The translations under genes were made by a program, and so were the position numbers. From Humulus lupulus (Eukaryota; Streptophyta; Magnoliopsida; Rosales; Cannabaceae), in the NCBI RefSeq assembly GCF_963169125.1, contig NC_084794.1, positions 225,739,409 through 225,803,408 on the forward strand: a stretch of 64,000 nt of DNA. Reading direction: 5' to 3'. This document shows positions 11,204-22,426 of the stretch, piece after piece. Below the pieces are notes generated by a model that was not told the origin of the DNA, did not search any database, and was given only the letters and a program-made list of their open reading frames with translations. Positions within the stretch are counted from its first letter, which is position 1, and each line of letters opens with the position of its first letter.

Positions 11204-13552
11204 TGTAATGCCCTGGATAGCCAAGACCGTTACACTGTGTGTTTATAAAGGTGCAAGACTTGCTAATCAAGTCATTTAATTTGAAACGTGTCACTAAAAC
11301 TACAGTTGAACTAGGGTTAAAAGATTTTGGTCTCAAAAGCTTCATTTCTTATAAACAAACATTTTCTTTGCATGGGATCCCAAAAGTAGCAAAGTAAAAG
11401 ACAGTCTACAAATTTTAGGATTAAAATACAGTTATTAGCCACTCTAAGGCAAAACAGACAGTTAAGCTTTTCTCGTCCTGTAACACTCTTCGGCCGTGAC
11501 GGCCGATCAGCTGACTATGTACATTCAACCCCAAAGCTCTCCATCTCAGGACTGGTCCAACTTGCCCTTGCCTTTACCTGCACCACGTAGCACCCGTGAG
11601 CCAAGGCTCAGCAATAAAACACAATAACAGAGCATAATCATCAAGCAAATAACCAGATAACCCACATAGTATAAACATGTACTCAACAGTCCAAACATTC
11701 ACGTTATTCAAGTATTCAGCATAACAAGTACATCACTTTATATCAATAATCAATTCACATATGATAACCAGGGTTAGCGCCCTTAGGCCGCACCCTCTAT
11801 TTAGCCCACTGACTCCGGCCCGCTTAAACCGAGCTCAATGAATATTAAGCTGTCCTCAGCTACCAGTGGTCGAGCCGCGCCCTGTGCGCAAGTATTATTT
11901 ACGGCACCCTTAGGTCATTTATCACATGTCCCATGGCATAATACCATCTATGACATCATACAGATATGGGGAGCTATTAGTCCCATTACAAACACATAAC
12001 CGGGTGCAGTTTTCTTACCTTTAGATTTCGCTAGCTTTGCTCAATTCGATCCTTAAGCACGATCTCATCTGAGCCCTAGCGTACACCTAGTCACGGTCAC
12101 AAGTTAGAACCAACTTCAAACCTCAATTCCAAAACCTAGCCTCGGGACCAATCCCGAGCCCTTGGGAAGCCCTAATTCCACCAAACGGGGTGGTGGAATC
12201 AAACCCCGAGCCCCCGGGAAAAAACCCTAAGAAATAACCCAAAAACCCCTTTCTAGTAACAGGGTAGCGCTACAGTGCTACAAACAGAGCCATCAGGCTC
12301 CCAGACGCCCAAGCCTAGCGATGTAGTGCCCTAAGGCTAGCACTACAGCGCTAATCACAGCCAGACACTACCCAGTTTTCTCCTCTTCGAATTTCCTTGA
12401 GCCAAACCTTTCCAAACCTCAACCAAACTTAAGAACAAGCCTCCCAACATCCTCAACTCATCCCAAACAACCCAACCACAAACAATTCAATCACATGCAC
12501 CCCAAAACACAAAATTCACCATGGCTGAACCTAGAGCTCAAAATTCAACAGAAATCGACTGAGATCACAGAACTTAAACCAGAGTTTCTTACCTTTGATG
12601 GATGAGCTCAGCCTAGGTTGTCTACCACCCTTGCTTAGCCTTCACCTCCTCAAACCCTTAGGTTTAATTCCCTAGAATTCCCACAGAAACTCTGCTTAGA
12701 AAAACCAATTCAATACTAAACCAAGAACTGAATATCAACCTCAAGACCTTACCTCAAATGATGAACAATCCTTGCTAGCTATTCAAACCAACCCAGGGAT
12801 CCTAGCCTCAAGATCCTACCCAAACTCTCTCTGAGTTTTAGCTTCAAATTCCTTCAAGAAATGGAGAAAAGACCTCCAACCGAGAGAGAGAAAGATAGAC
12901 TCCTATTTTCCCTTTTTTCCTTTTCCTTCTTTTCTTTCTTTTCTTTCAGACTTCCTTCAAATTCTAGACATTCCACTAAGGCATAAAGCAGACTTAACTC
13001 TTATCCCCTATAAGCCAAATGACCATATTACCCTCCCACTTATAACTAAACTTTTAAACATCTTAAGGGCATTTTAGTCATTACACCCAATTCCCGCTAA
13101 TTCCTCAAATGTCGCTAATATTTACCGCTTACTTCCCGACACCTAACTAATCACCAATTATGTTCCTCAATATCAAAATAAATTCCAATATATTTCCTAA
13201 ATTCTCATAATTACCCCCAAGCTCGCCCCGAGCCGGGTATAAATCCCCGCCGTGACTTTTTCACTAAACCACTCACTAAGATCGCATCGAGTCACAGATT
13301 ACAAATATATCCACATAATAATGTGGTCTCAACAATTATTTACATTCATGCCCTCAACGGGCTAAAATTACAAATATGCCCTTCTAACCTAATCAGGGCC
13401 TACTGCATACTAATACATGTAGTCATGCATCACAGATATTCAAATAATCATATAACATGTTTTTAATCATTAAATCACATATAATCCAGTTATGCCCTCC
13501 CGGCACACTAATCAAGGCCCTTGAGCTTTATAAGTAAATTTGGGTCGTTACA
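11204..13552 (-). mobile_element. Solo long LTR (2.35 kb, TGTAA...GTTACA family)
   Basis: The plus strand begins TGTAATGCCCTGG and ends GGTCGTTACA. Flanks are cgcgg (11199-11203) and cacgg (13553-13557), a 5 bp duplication with one G/A transition. It has the same family and orientation as 7778-10500 and sits inside the leader or first intron of the antisense gene. No coding sequence was seen. Confidence 0.85.
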
Positions 13553-13778
13553 CACGGATCCCAAAGTATCTGAGGATTTTAAGAAATTGAGGCGTGTGGC
13601 CTAGGATCCCGCGTGGGACCACGCGTTGAGGATAGGGAAAATCTTAGCTCGTATAAACTTTCAAATATTGAAAGTAAACCAATTAAACATTTTCGTCTTC
13701 CCTACCTCTACAATCGTAGCTAGAGACCATCTTAGGTCGCCTACTAATAGGCCGCTTTTTCTTCAGGCGATCTGAATC

Positions 13779-16548
13779 ATGGCACCTGCCAAAAAGAATG
13801 TCGCAAGCTCCTCTGCCCATAACAAAAATAAAGGCAAGCAAATCGCCTCTGATTATCCCATCCCTCACTTTGGTCCTGTGGTGGAGAGAGAGGTTGTAGT
13901 CGACCCCAACGCATTTTTCGAGGCTGAGCATATAGTCTCTCAGATAATGACTCAAGGGAAGGTGAGCAAGATCCTATTGAGTAACAATATTGAGATGGGA
14001 GTTGACAGTCTTATTGCCTGACCTACATTTGAGGGAGAACGGAGTTGCGCCCCCTTCCAAGATGACTATGGAGCTTGGAGTGATGAGCACCTGAAGGTCG
14101 GTGCCTTCCTCCCATTGGACCAATATTTCGTAGATTTTCTGAACTACGTTAAATTGGCTCCTTTTCAGCTCCCCCCAAACTTATACAGGCTTTTAGCAGG
14201 GTTAAAATATTTGTTTTTGAGGCACGAGTGGGAGGTCCCCACTTCAGCAGACATCCTATACTTCTTCTGCCTCAAAGCCAGTCCCGACCAGAATGGGCGA
14301 AGTGATGGATTTTACTACCTCACTCAGTTTTTGAACTCCACCTCTGTCATTAACCATCCCAGCCACCCAAATGACTATAAAGATTTATTATTTATGTCAA
14401 ATGGGTTCAAGAACTGTGAGTATCTATACTTCAACCGTCCTCGTAAGTCTTTTATCTTTGTGAATTCAGCACGTAAACTTTTATCACTTTCATTGTAAAA
14501 AATCTTTTTTATATGTTTTGACTAAGTTCACTCCTTGTGCAGCTATATTCGCGAGGACAGGGCGATCTGTGACCCTCGGGGGTCAATATGAGACCCTATC
14601 TAGTCTTCCTCCCAGGGAAAAAGACTATCATCAGATCGTGAACGATGCCACCATGGTGGCTTGCAAACTGATCAGCAAGGGTTAGACATTAGCTCAGAGG
14701 ACCAAAGCTCCTCTTCCTGTCATCCCGAGCTCCCCCCTTCTCAAAAGGCCTTGCCAGCCAATGAGGATGCCAAGGAGGAAGAAGACGTGGCACTGCTTGT
14801 GCAAAAAAGGTGAGCTCTTGAAGATAATCAGGGGCCCGATCCTGAGCAAGCTGCGTCTGGGGCAGCAGCCGGCCCCTCCGGCTAAGGTAACCCATACCCT
14901 TTCAGAGAGTTAGATCGGGCTGCTACCAGCTATAAGCTAATCCATTTTAACCCTAACCAGCTCGTTAACCATCACCCTACTGATCCGGACCTAAACGTAA
15001 CCCTCCTCCAGTGCGTGGATCATTTGGTGGTACGCTATGATCATAGTTATCCCAAAGGCACTGTCATAGTTGATAACACTTTACACTTTAGATCCACCAT
15101 CTTTGAGGAGTATGGGACAAACCGTAGGTTCTAGCCTTCCCTACTCCAAGGTGTGTATGCCCCTGGTTTTAGGCAGTACGTAGATGAGTCCAGCCCTGAG
15201 GAAGGACTTGAACCCCCTAGGATCAAGGAGGTCATAGCTTTAGGTTCCCCCTCTCTCCGTTAATCCAATAGTTGGAGGTTGTACCTAGCCCGGTAATACA
15301 CCTGAGCTGATCGTAATAGATTCTTCCCCTAGCCCGGAGGGTAGGATTCTTGCTCTTTTTTCTTGCATTTATAATATTTCTGAAGCATTACTTCCGTGAA
15401 CTGAATCTTCAGTTTGCTCTTTTTTCAGGTGAAGAGATGGAGTTGCCAGGAGCTCCAGATTTAAGGGGTGCCTTCAAGGTCGGCAAGACCGGAGCTGGTC
15501 TTGTGGTGAAAAGGCCCAGTGTGGCAAAGAAAACCACCCCTAATATGGGGGGAATCACAAAGTCCCCTCATAAGGGTAAAGGTGCTGGCACTGCTCAGGA
15601 GCAGCCACCAAGAGAGCTCCCCTCAGCTCCGGTAACAATGGTTACTGTTCAGCAAGTTCCTCCTCCTCCTCCTCAACATATGCCTCCCTCACATCCTCAA
15701 GTGATTCAAAGTGAGGCCCCCATTCAAAGCAAGATTCCCATTGTCCGAATCCCGGTTGAGCCACACGATCTGGACAAGATCCCTGAGGCTTTTCGGGTAT
15801 CCTGTATGAGACGGCAAGCCACATGGTGGGCCATGCATACAAAGCTAGCGCCAGGGATCTGAGGGCCATAGAAGAGTGCAGCCCAGAAGACGTCCTCGAA
15901 TTTTCTATGGGGATGAACCTTACCGTGAGTCCTTTTCCCCCTCAACCTTTTCCTTTTTTTTATGTTTCATTTGACTTGTTTCGTTATTCTGCAGTCTGTC
16001 TTGGCTCAATACTGAAGCATAGCTCGTGTTAAAGCCAGGAATGAGGAACTCCGAGCTGCCCTAAATGTTGCTTAAGAGAATGAGCAGGCCGCCAAAACTG
16101 CCCTGAGCGTTGCCCAAGAGAACGAGCAGGCTGCCAAAGCTGCTCTTATTTCTTCTCAGGAGGGCGAGCGGTCTGCGAAGGCCGCCCTGTCCACCTCTCA
16201 AGCTCAGGTTGTGGAAGTGAGTCGTCGTGCCGATCAGTTTCAGGCCAAAAACAAGGAACTCAAATTGAAACTGATTGAGGTCGAGGCTAAGGCCAAGGAG
16301 GAAGCTGCAGTGTCCTCGTCGTAAATGGAGGAGATGATTTACCGCTGCTAGGCCTTTAACCAGGATGGGAATTTTTCCTTCATGCAGCCCGAGCTGTGGG
16401 ACCCGTATCTTGCTAAATTCAAGATTTAATTTTCGCAGGAACCCTCGGAGATTGGCGAGGCTTCCGGAGCTGCAGAGGGGAATGGTGAGGAGGTGACCTC
16501 GGTGGAGCGTGCTGACGGAGCCCAATGGCTCTTTTATTCAACCTTTTT
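13779..16548 (+). pseudogene. Antisense accessory gene of the 14.3 kb element (PF04195-like N-terminus, coiled-coil C-terminus), decayed
   Basis: Exon 1 runs 13779-14442. It opens MAPAKKNVASSSAHNKNKGK and continues into a gypsy-type accessory domain (DQYFVDFLNYVKLAPFQLPP, then LKYLFLRHEWEVPTSADI). An in-frame TGA at about 14019 looks like a decayed CGA. Splice sites are clear: donor GTAAGT at 14443 and acceptor before 14543, rejoining as RPPIFARTGR. A TAG follows near 14682. Exon 15429-15924 carries a proline-rich linker (PPPPPQHMPPS) and a frameshift near 15800, before SHMVGHAYKASARDLRAIEE. Donor GTGAGT at 15925 and acceptor before 15995 lead to an alanine-rich coiled coil with ENEQAAK repeats, interrupted by further stops. 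The final part reads SFMQPELWDPYLAKFKI. Function unknown. It resembles the gene at 1027-2640 in domain order. Confidence 0.75.
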
Positions 16549-17217
16549 TATTGTTATTATTATTATTATTTGAAATTTGTGTAACAGTCCCTTGGGACCA
16601 AAACAATTGCCTTCGGGCTTAGTTCAAGGTTTTTTCTCCTCGAGATGACAATATATTTTTTGAATATACACCAATCCTTAGACTCTTGTACATTCAAAAT
16701 CTTAGGGATTTCCTTTTAGATCGAGATATATTTTATCGATATCTTAGTTGTAACCAAGATTTGGCTTGCTTATTTGTGTCATACCTATTAAGAATCAGGC
16801 CTTGGACCTGGTTATATCCAGGGTTTTTAATAAATTTAAGTGTTATACCTATTAAGAATCAGGCCTCAGACCTGGTTATATCTATGGTTTTTAATGATTT
16901 TTAAACTTAGTTCACACTAGGTTTATTGAAAACTCGATCTTTAAAAAGCCAGTGAATAATCAATTTTTCCAAGCTTCTAAGTTTTTAATCTTTATCTGAG
17001 TAAGCTTAGTTTTCTCAAAACTCTCCCCGGTTATGTGCCCCCCAAGTAACCTGAACGTTCTTGTCCAAGTTTAAGGTATGCATTATTATACTTAGACTGA
17101 TTCCCACCATATCCTCGTGCGACCATGCGAAAACATCCAGGTTCTTCCGTAAAAAATCTACCAGCTCCTTTTTCCTTTTGTCTTCAAGATTTTTTCCAAT
17201 TTTACAACTTTTGAAGC

Positions 17218-20169
17218 TTATTTCAGGTCGATGTTTACTTCCTCGAGCTCTTCTATGGCTTTGAGCTCAAACATGTCTTCGCTCATCCGCAGATCAATGT
17301 CGTCACGTTGGGTGACCTCACCATCTTCTTCTTGAGATTCTTCCATCCCACGAGTGATTCCTATTTCCTGGGACTCCTCACCTCCCTCATTTATGACCAT
17401 CTCCTGCTGCTCAGGTTGTGACTTTCCCTTCATAGAAATGCTATAGCATTCTCTGACAGCGAGTTGATCTCCTCTGACTGTGCATATCCCCGAAGTTGAG
17501 GGGAATTTTATTGCCAGTTGTCGAATCGAAGTTACAGCTTCGAACGCCATCAGCGCGGGTCGGCCCAAAATCGCATTGTATGCGGCCAGACAATCGATTA
17601 CCACGAACTCGAGTATTTTGGAGACAGTTCGTGACTCTTCTTCCATTGTCACCACTAGTCCGATTGTCCCTATGGTCGTTGTTCCTTCACCCGAAAACTC
17701 GCACAATGTCATTGAGGTCGCCTTCATATCGGATACGGATAGTCCCATTTTTTCCAGGGTGGACCAAAAAAGTAAATTTACTGAGCTTCTGTTATCCACC
17801 AGTACTCTCCGTACCCTTCGGTTGGCGAGCTGCATGATTACCACTAGCAGATCATTGTGTGGAAATTGGACGTGGCTAGCATCCTCTTCCGTGAAAATGA
17901 TTGGTTGTTTTTTCAATCGTTGTTGCTTCAATAACCGCTACTCTGGGATGAACTCCACTCCATTATGAGCCTTCCAACTCATTGATGTACCTCTTTTGGG
18001 CCCCGCTGCTCGTGCATGCCAAATGAGGTCCTCCGGCAATAGTGGTTATATCTCCTCCTACTATTGGAGGAGGATCGACCTGATTCGCCTAAGCTCCAAG
18101 TTTGCCTATCGGAGCTTCTGGGACTAACTGATAATTCTGCTCAACAGGCTGATTGGGAACTACCCGATTTCAGGCGTATTGGGCCAATGGTCCAACTCAA
18201 ATGAGAGTCTCAATTTCATCCTTTAGGTGTCAATAATTATCAGTGTTATGACCGATATCATTGTGGAATCGGCAAAATTTTGAAGGATCTCTCTTTGCCC
18301 TCTGGTTTCTTACAGGTTTCGGCTTCTTCCATGGGAGGCGATTAGAATTAGCCAGAAAGATACGCTCTCGGGTGTCTGTTAGGTCGGTATAAGTGGCGTA
18401 AATGGGCTTAAACTTCTCCACAGATTTGTTCTTCTTCGTCTCGCTTTGGTCACCCTCACCATTCCCCTTCCTTTTATTATTCCCCCATTGGTTATTCTTG
18501 GTAACAGCTTGAGTCGTAGTTACAACATACGTTATCGCTCCAATGTGTTGAACAGGGAATTGGCTAGTTCCCGTGATAGAAGCTCGTGCCTCCTCTAGAT
18601 TTATCCATTCTTGAGCTCAGGCCAAAAATTTGTCTATGCTTTTAACTCCTTTTCTTTGAAGTTCTTGCCACAGGTCACCCCTCACAAGGGTTCCCGTTCT
18701 CATTGCCATGAGCTTGGAGCTGTCATTCGCGTCTCTAGCTTATGCAGCAACATTGGCAAATCTGCTCAGGTATGCTTTCAATGTCTCGCCAGATTGTTGC
18801 TTTACATTGGCCAATGAATTGGCTTCAACATGAGCTGCCTGTGAAGCTCTGAATGCTCTTTTAAACTCGGAGGAAAATTTCTTCCACGAGCTTATCGAAT
18901 GCCTCTTGTATTGTTTAAACCACTGCCTAACAGGTTCGACCAAAGTTGCAGGGAATAAGATACACCTTAGATCGAGCCCGACATTGTGGGCCATCATCAT
19001 GGTGTTAAACATTCTAAGGTGATCAGACGGATCCCCATCTTCATCGAATGTTGGCATGTGCAGCATCCTAAAGCCAATAGAATATGTTGTCGCTATAATG
19101 TTTGGAGCAAAAGGTTCGAGCTCTTCATCTGAGTCACAATCGTCCTTTTCCTTCCAGATAAGAGCCTTTTCATTTGTTCTTCCATTAGAGACCTTCTTTC
19201 AAGGGTTTGGTCCCTGGTCCCTAGGTTAGCTGGGGGTTGTTCAACAACTCCCATCCTACTATACACGTTTGACGGGCTATTGTCCCTCCAAGTTTGAGCT
19301 TGGTTATATGGGACATTCCCATTGTCGCGTACAATGGATGGACCTCCCTCATGCTGAGTATAGCTAACATCTTCATCTAGAGTCGGATCCTTCTCTATGA
19401 GTTCAAATGATTGCACAGGTCGGACTGTGGATCATATCGAGGACTTTGTGCTGAACTCAAATGATTTCTCAGGTTGCTCTCGGACCTGCCTCCACGCTGA
19501 CTCTCTGTCCAATAACTTCTGTTTGCGAAACTTATAGCTCGCGGTTGAGATCGAGGACCTGGATTCTCAGCACGCGTTCATGGGGCGTAAGTATTTACGG
19601 ACGGGGGAGGATTTCTCCTGCTGTTCCCTCGAGCTGGAACATCACGATGAGGGCGAGGATTTCTCAGGTGACGGAGGAAGCCTTATTGGCGAGGCTATCC
19701 TTGTTCCATCAAGACAGACTAAATTGACCCGCCTTGGTTCTATTCCAATGTCCCTAGTTCTCTGTGCCTGGGGCTCTGACCGTGGCACATAGGGATTTGC
19801 TGGAGCATTTTGCCTTCGTGAGCTTGTCCCAGCTCCTCCCCGCGGGTTGTTATGGGCATTTCTGGGAATCTGTGAAGAAGGCCCAAAACTCGAGGTCGCA
19901 ATCCTGATTGACCGACTAACATGCTGATGACCCCTGTGATGATTAGTGGGCTAAGCATTCTAGTGGTTTTACCCTGAAGGCGCATAACTCGAAGTGGCAG
20001 TTCTGACAGATTGACTCAGTTTAGATCGGTTATTCCTGTGGGACTTATGAGACCCACTTTGCCTCTTTCCGGCATTAACGTCGGTTGCAAGAGGGGGTAA
20101 CCAAGCCAAGACCTCCTCAATATACTTGTTTGCCCTAGCAAGATGGCTCCTTAACTGAGCATTTTCCAT
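17218..20169 (-). pseudogene. gag-protease region of the 14.3 kb element, broken
   Basis: Reading 20169 to 17218 there are several separate frames. Gag core: RQWFKQYKRHSISSWKKFSS ... GETLKAYLSRF (about 18930-18740). A zinc-knuckle-like motif CRFHNDIGHNTDNY (about 18270-18230) has its last Cys replaced by Tyr. A retropepsin-like domain (17931-17218) has RRVLVDNRSSVNLLF, where related elements have Asp-Asn-Gly-Ser-Ser; here Gly is Arg. Stops and frameshifts separate these pieces. No pol follows below 17218; instead the antisense gene begins. The usual RT-RNase H-integrase block seems absent rather than merely mutated. Confidence 0.8.
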
Positions 20170-20403
20170 CTCGACGGCAGTCAGGTATCCTGGATTAGGA
20201 TTTGGCTGTAGTTACACTGAACTCCCAGTATCGTCCTAACCCGCCGGTTGTTTTCCCAAACGTTGTTGAACATCCTGGCCCCTTTCATTGGGAACAGCGG
20301 TATGATGGGCCTCTTATCCACCATGATGTTTCATCTCATTATCATGCATTGATCGAGTGACACCATGATGAAAGTCGAATTGAACTTGCGAAGCACTAAT
20401 TTC

Positions 20404-20421
20404 CTCTCAATGAAAGCACCA
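20404..20421 (-). promoter_or_regulatory. tRNA primer-binding site of the 14.3 kb element
   Basis: The minus strand reads TGGTGCTTTCATTGAGAG, three bases inside the 5' LTR. It starts with TGG, complementary to a tRNA CCA end. I could not assign the tRNA with certainty. Confidence 0.7.
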
Positions 20422-20424
20422 AAC

Positions 20425-21183
20425 TGTTGACGCGGTTTTTCGCCAACAGTGTATTAAGAAATTAAACAGGTCAATTAGTGCTAGATTATAAACCGTAATG
20501 AAATAGTAAACACTCACTCAAAAGCACAGAACTTTTACGTGGTTCAGAGGTTAAAATCCACCTAGTCCTTAAGTCAATATTATTACTTTTCTCTCTCTAT
20601 TTCTGCAAAGTTTTGGTAATACAAAATAATGGCCTCCTTATCCTATCCAACATTCCTAGTATTTATAGGGGAATTCCATGGACAGATTTGGGTAACTGCG
20701 TAAATAAATAAGGTATATAATTAATACAAATTATTCCAATTTACAATGGGATATGATTCGTATAACAAAATAAATATACTCATGCTATCTCAGATAATAA
20801 ATGATAGATATATGATGCAGTTTGGTCATTAATGAGCGTATAAAGAATCCCTGAATCTTCTGGGATCCTTCAGTATGCGTTCTATCTAGGTTCTCACGAG
20901 CTGAATGTCTCACCTGAGCTCGTGTTTAATGACTACCTGAACCTGATCTCGTAGTAAGTTCAAAGCGCCCAAAGTTGGATCTGACCATTATACATCTTGA
21001 ACTCAATTGTTATCCTAAGTTTTGGTTAGATAATAACGTGTATACTGTGTACGATCTGGATTGAATCTTGAGCTGCTCACATCATTATTAACCAGATATT
21101 CTACTTGGCTATTTTTCCACTATATATCTGCCAGTTGTACCCGAGCTAAGTAATTGAACTCGTGCTAATTTTAGGGTACAATA
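20425..21183 (-). repeat. 5' LTR of the 14.3 kb element
   Basis: Begins tgttgacgcgg and ends gggtacaata on the plus strand; the terminal CA is now TA. It pairs with 6909-7657. A minus-strand TATAAATA at 20667-20660 is the likely U3 promoter for the gag transcript. Confidence 0.9.
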
Positions 21184-21752
21184 ATTTTGAAAATATAATT
21201 AATTAAGTAATATAAATACTTTAATATGAAATTTTAAAATATGTGATGAGAAATTATTATGACTCATTTATTATTTTTTATTTGTATTTTCAATTTATAT
21301 AACTTATTTAGATGATTTTATTAATTTTAGTTTATTTACCTTATTTAGACAACTTTAAAACTAATGGTGTTAAAAAAAAAATGTTAAATCTAACGGAAAC
21401 CAACAATTTCCGTTAAACTCGCATTTATAATATATAAATAAATGTAACTCTTCATCACAACATATCTTCTCAAACTAGTTTTTTTCGTTTGGGTTAATGT
21501 ATAAGTGATTTGTATGTGTTTTTTCGACACTATATTGAAGTTGATAAATGTCTAGTTGATTTTCAATTATTTTTTAGTTTATTTTGGATGCAAGTTTAGT
21601 TGTTCTGATGTATAGTTTTAGTTTATTTTGTATAGTTTTAGTTTATTTTTTACGCACTTTAAAATGCAGTAATAAGTTTTTCATTTTTTTTGGTTTTGTT
21701 ATTTTTTTAGTTTATTTTGGGTTGATGTCTAGTTGATTTATGATTGTTTTTA

Positions 21753-22032
21753 GAGAAATTTGTGAAAATTGCCTCTTTTTTTAAGTGATTTTGCACTCTG
21801 GCCTACATTTGATAATTTTTTGCAATATGACATCTGTCTAAAATTCGACTAGTTATCTAAATTTTTCTATCAGCTGTCTAAAATTTTCGACCGCCTGTTT
21901 GAATTTTTCGACTACCTGTCTAAATTTTCGACTACCTGTCTAAATTATGCGATGTCATTTTGAAAAAAATTATTAAAACTAGGCTAGAGTGCAAAATTAC
22001 TTTAAAAAATAGGTCATTTTGCTAAGGGTCCC
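21753..22032. mobile_element. Mutator-type MITE, 280 bp
   Basis: Imperfect terminal inverted repeats of roughly 80 bp run from each end: gagaaatttgtgaaaattgc on the left and the complement of aaaataggtcattttgcta... on the right. Matching inner parts include tttgcactctggcc and its counterpart ggctagagtgcaaa. Flanks are ttgttttta (21744-21752) and ttgtttttt (22033-22041), a 9 bp duplication with one mismatch, as expected for MULEs. The core (21840-21950) has about five degenerate copies of tcgactacctgtctaaat. No transposase. Confidence 0.8.
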
Positions 22033-22352
22033 TTGTTTTTTATCACTGTATAGTTGTGGGGTTGATATCTAATTAGTTTTTAATTGTATTTTTTAATACC
22101 ATATTTTTTAAAAATTGAGTTTATAAAATTTTAAAAAAAAAATAGTGATCCTAAAAATGTGAAAGAAAAAAAAACATAAATAGGAATGTTTTTTTAACAA
22201 AAATAATATATATTTTGATTGAATGAACAAAAATATTTCTTTTCTTTTTTTACAATCAACTTATAGAGGTTCTTTTTTTTAGTTATGTAAAAAATAAGGC
22301 TTCAAAATACTCCATATAATGAGTTAGGTTTTATCAGTTGATAGAGAGATAA

Positions 22353-22401
22353 ATGACAGTCTTCCATGGCTGATTTCAAATTTCTCAAACGAAAAACATA
22401 A
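22353..22401 (+). promoter_or_regulatory. Two short upstream ORFs before ARP9
   Basis: ATG at 22353 opens a 6-codon ORF ending TGA at 22373. ATG at 22366 opens an 11-codon ORF (MADFKFLKRKT) ending TAA at 22401. Both lie within 75 bases of the ARP9 start codon at 22427. If transcription starts upstream of 22353, they could reduce translation. The transcription start is not known. Confidence 0.4.
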
Positions 22402-22426
22402 TATCTTCAAACTCATTTCTTTAAAC

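Larger units (their letters stand above)
6909..21183 (-). mobile_element. 14.3 kb non-autonomous Ty3/gypsy-type LTR retrotransposon with an antisense gene
   Basis: Two LTRs (6909-7657 and 20425-21183) bound the element. In minus orientation they run TGTTGTACCC...GCGTCAACA; the final C of the right copy has become T on the plus strand. Flanks are gtttt (6904-6908) and atttt (21184-21188), a 5 bp target duplication with one transition. The primer-binding site and polypurine tract are in the right places for minus orientation. The minus strand encodes gag and protease only. No reverse transcriptase, RNase H or integrase is visible, so movement would need help in trans. A plus-strand gene (TATA at 10652, exons from 13779) occupies the 3' half in antisense. 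Two later solo LTRs (7778-10500, 11204-13552) inflate the element from about 9.2 kb. Confidence 0.88.

Noticed and set aside
13683..13955. Minus-strand 90-codon frame
   Set aside because: It is the shadow of exon 1 of the antisense gene, which has domain support on the plus strand.
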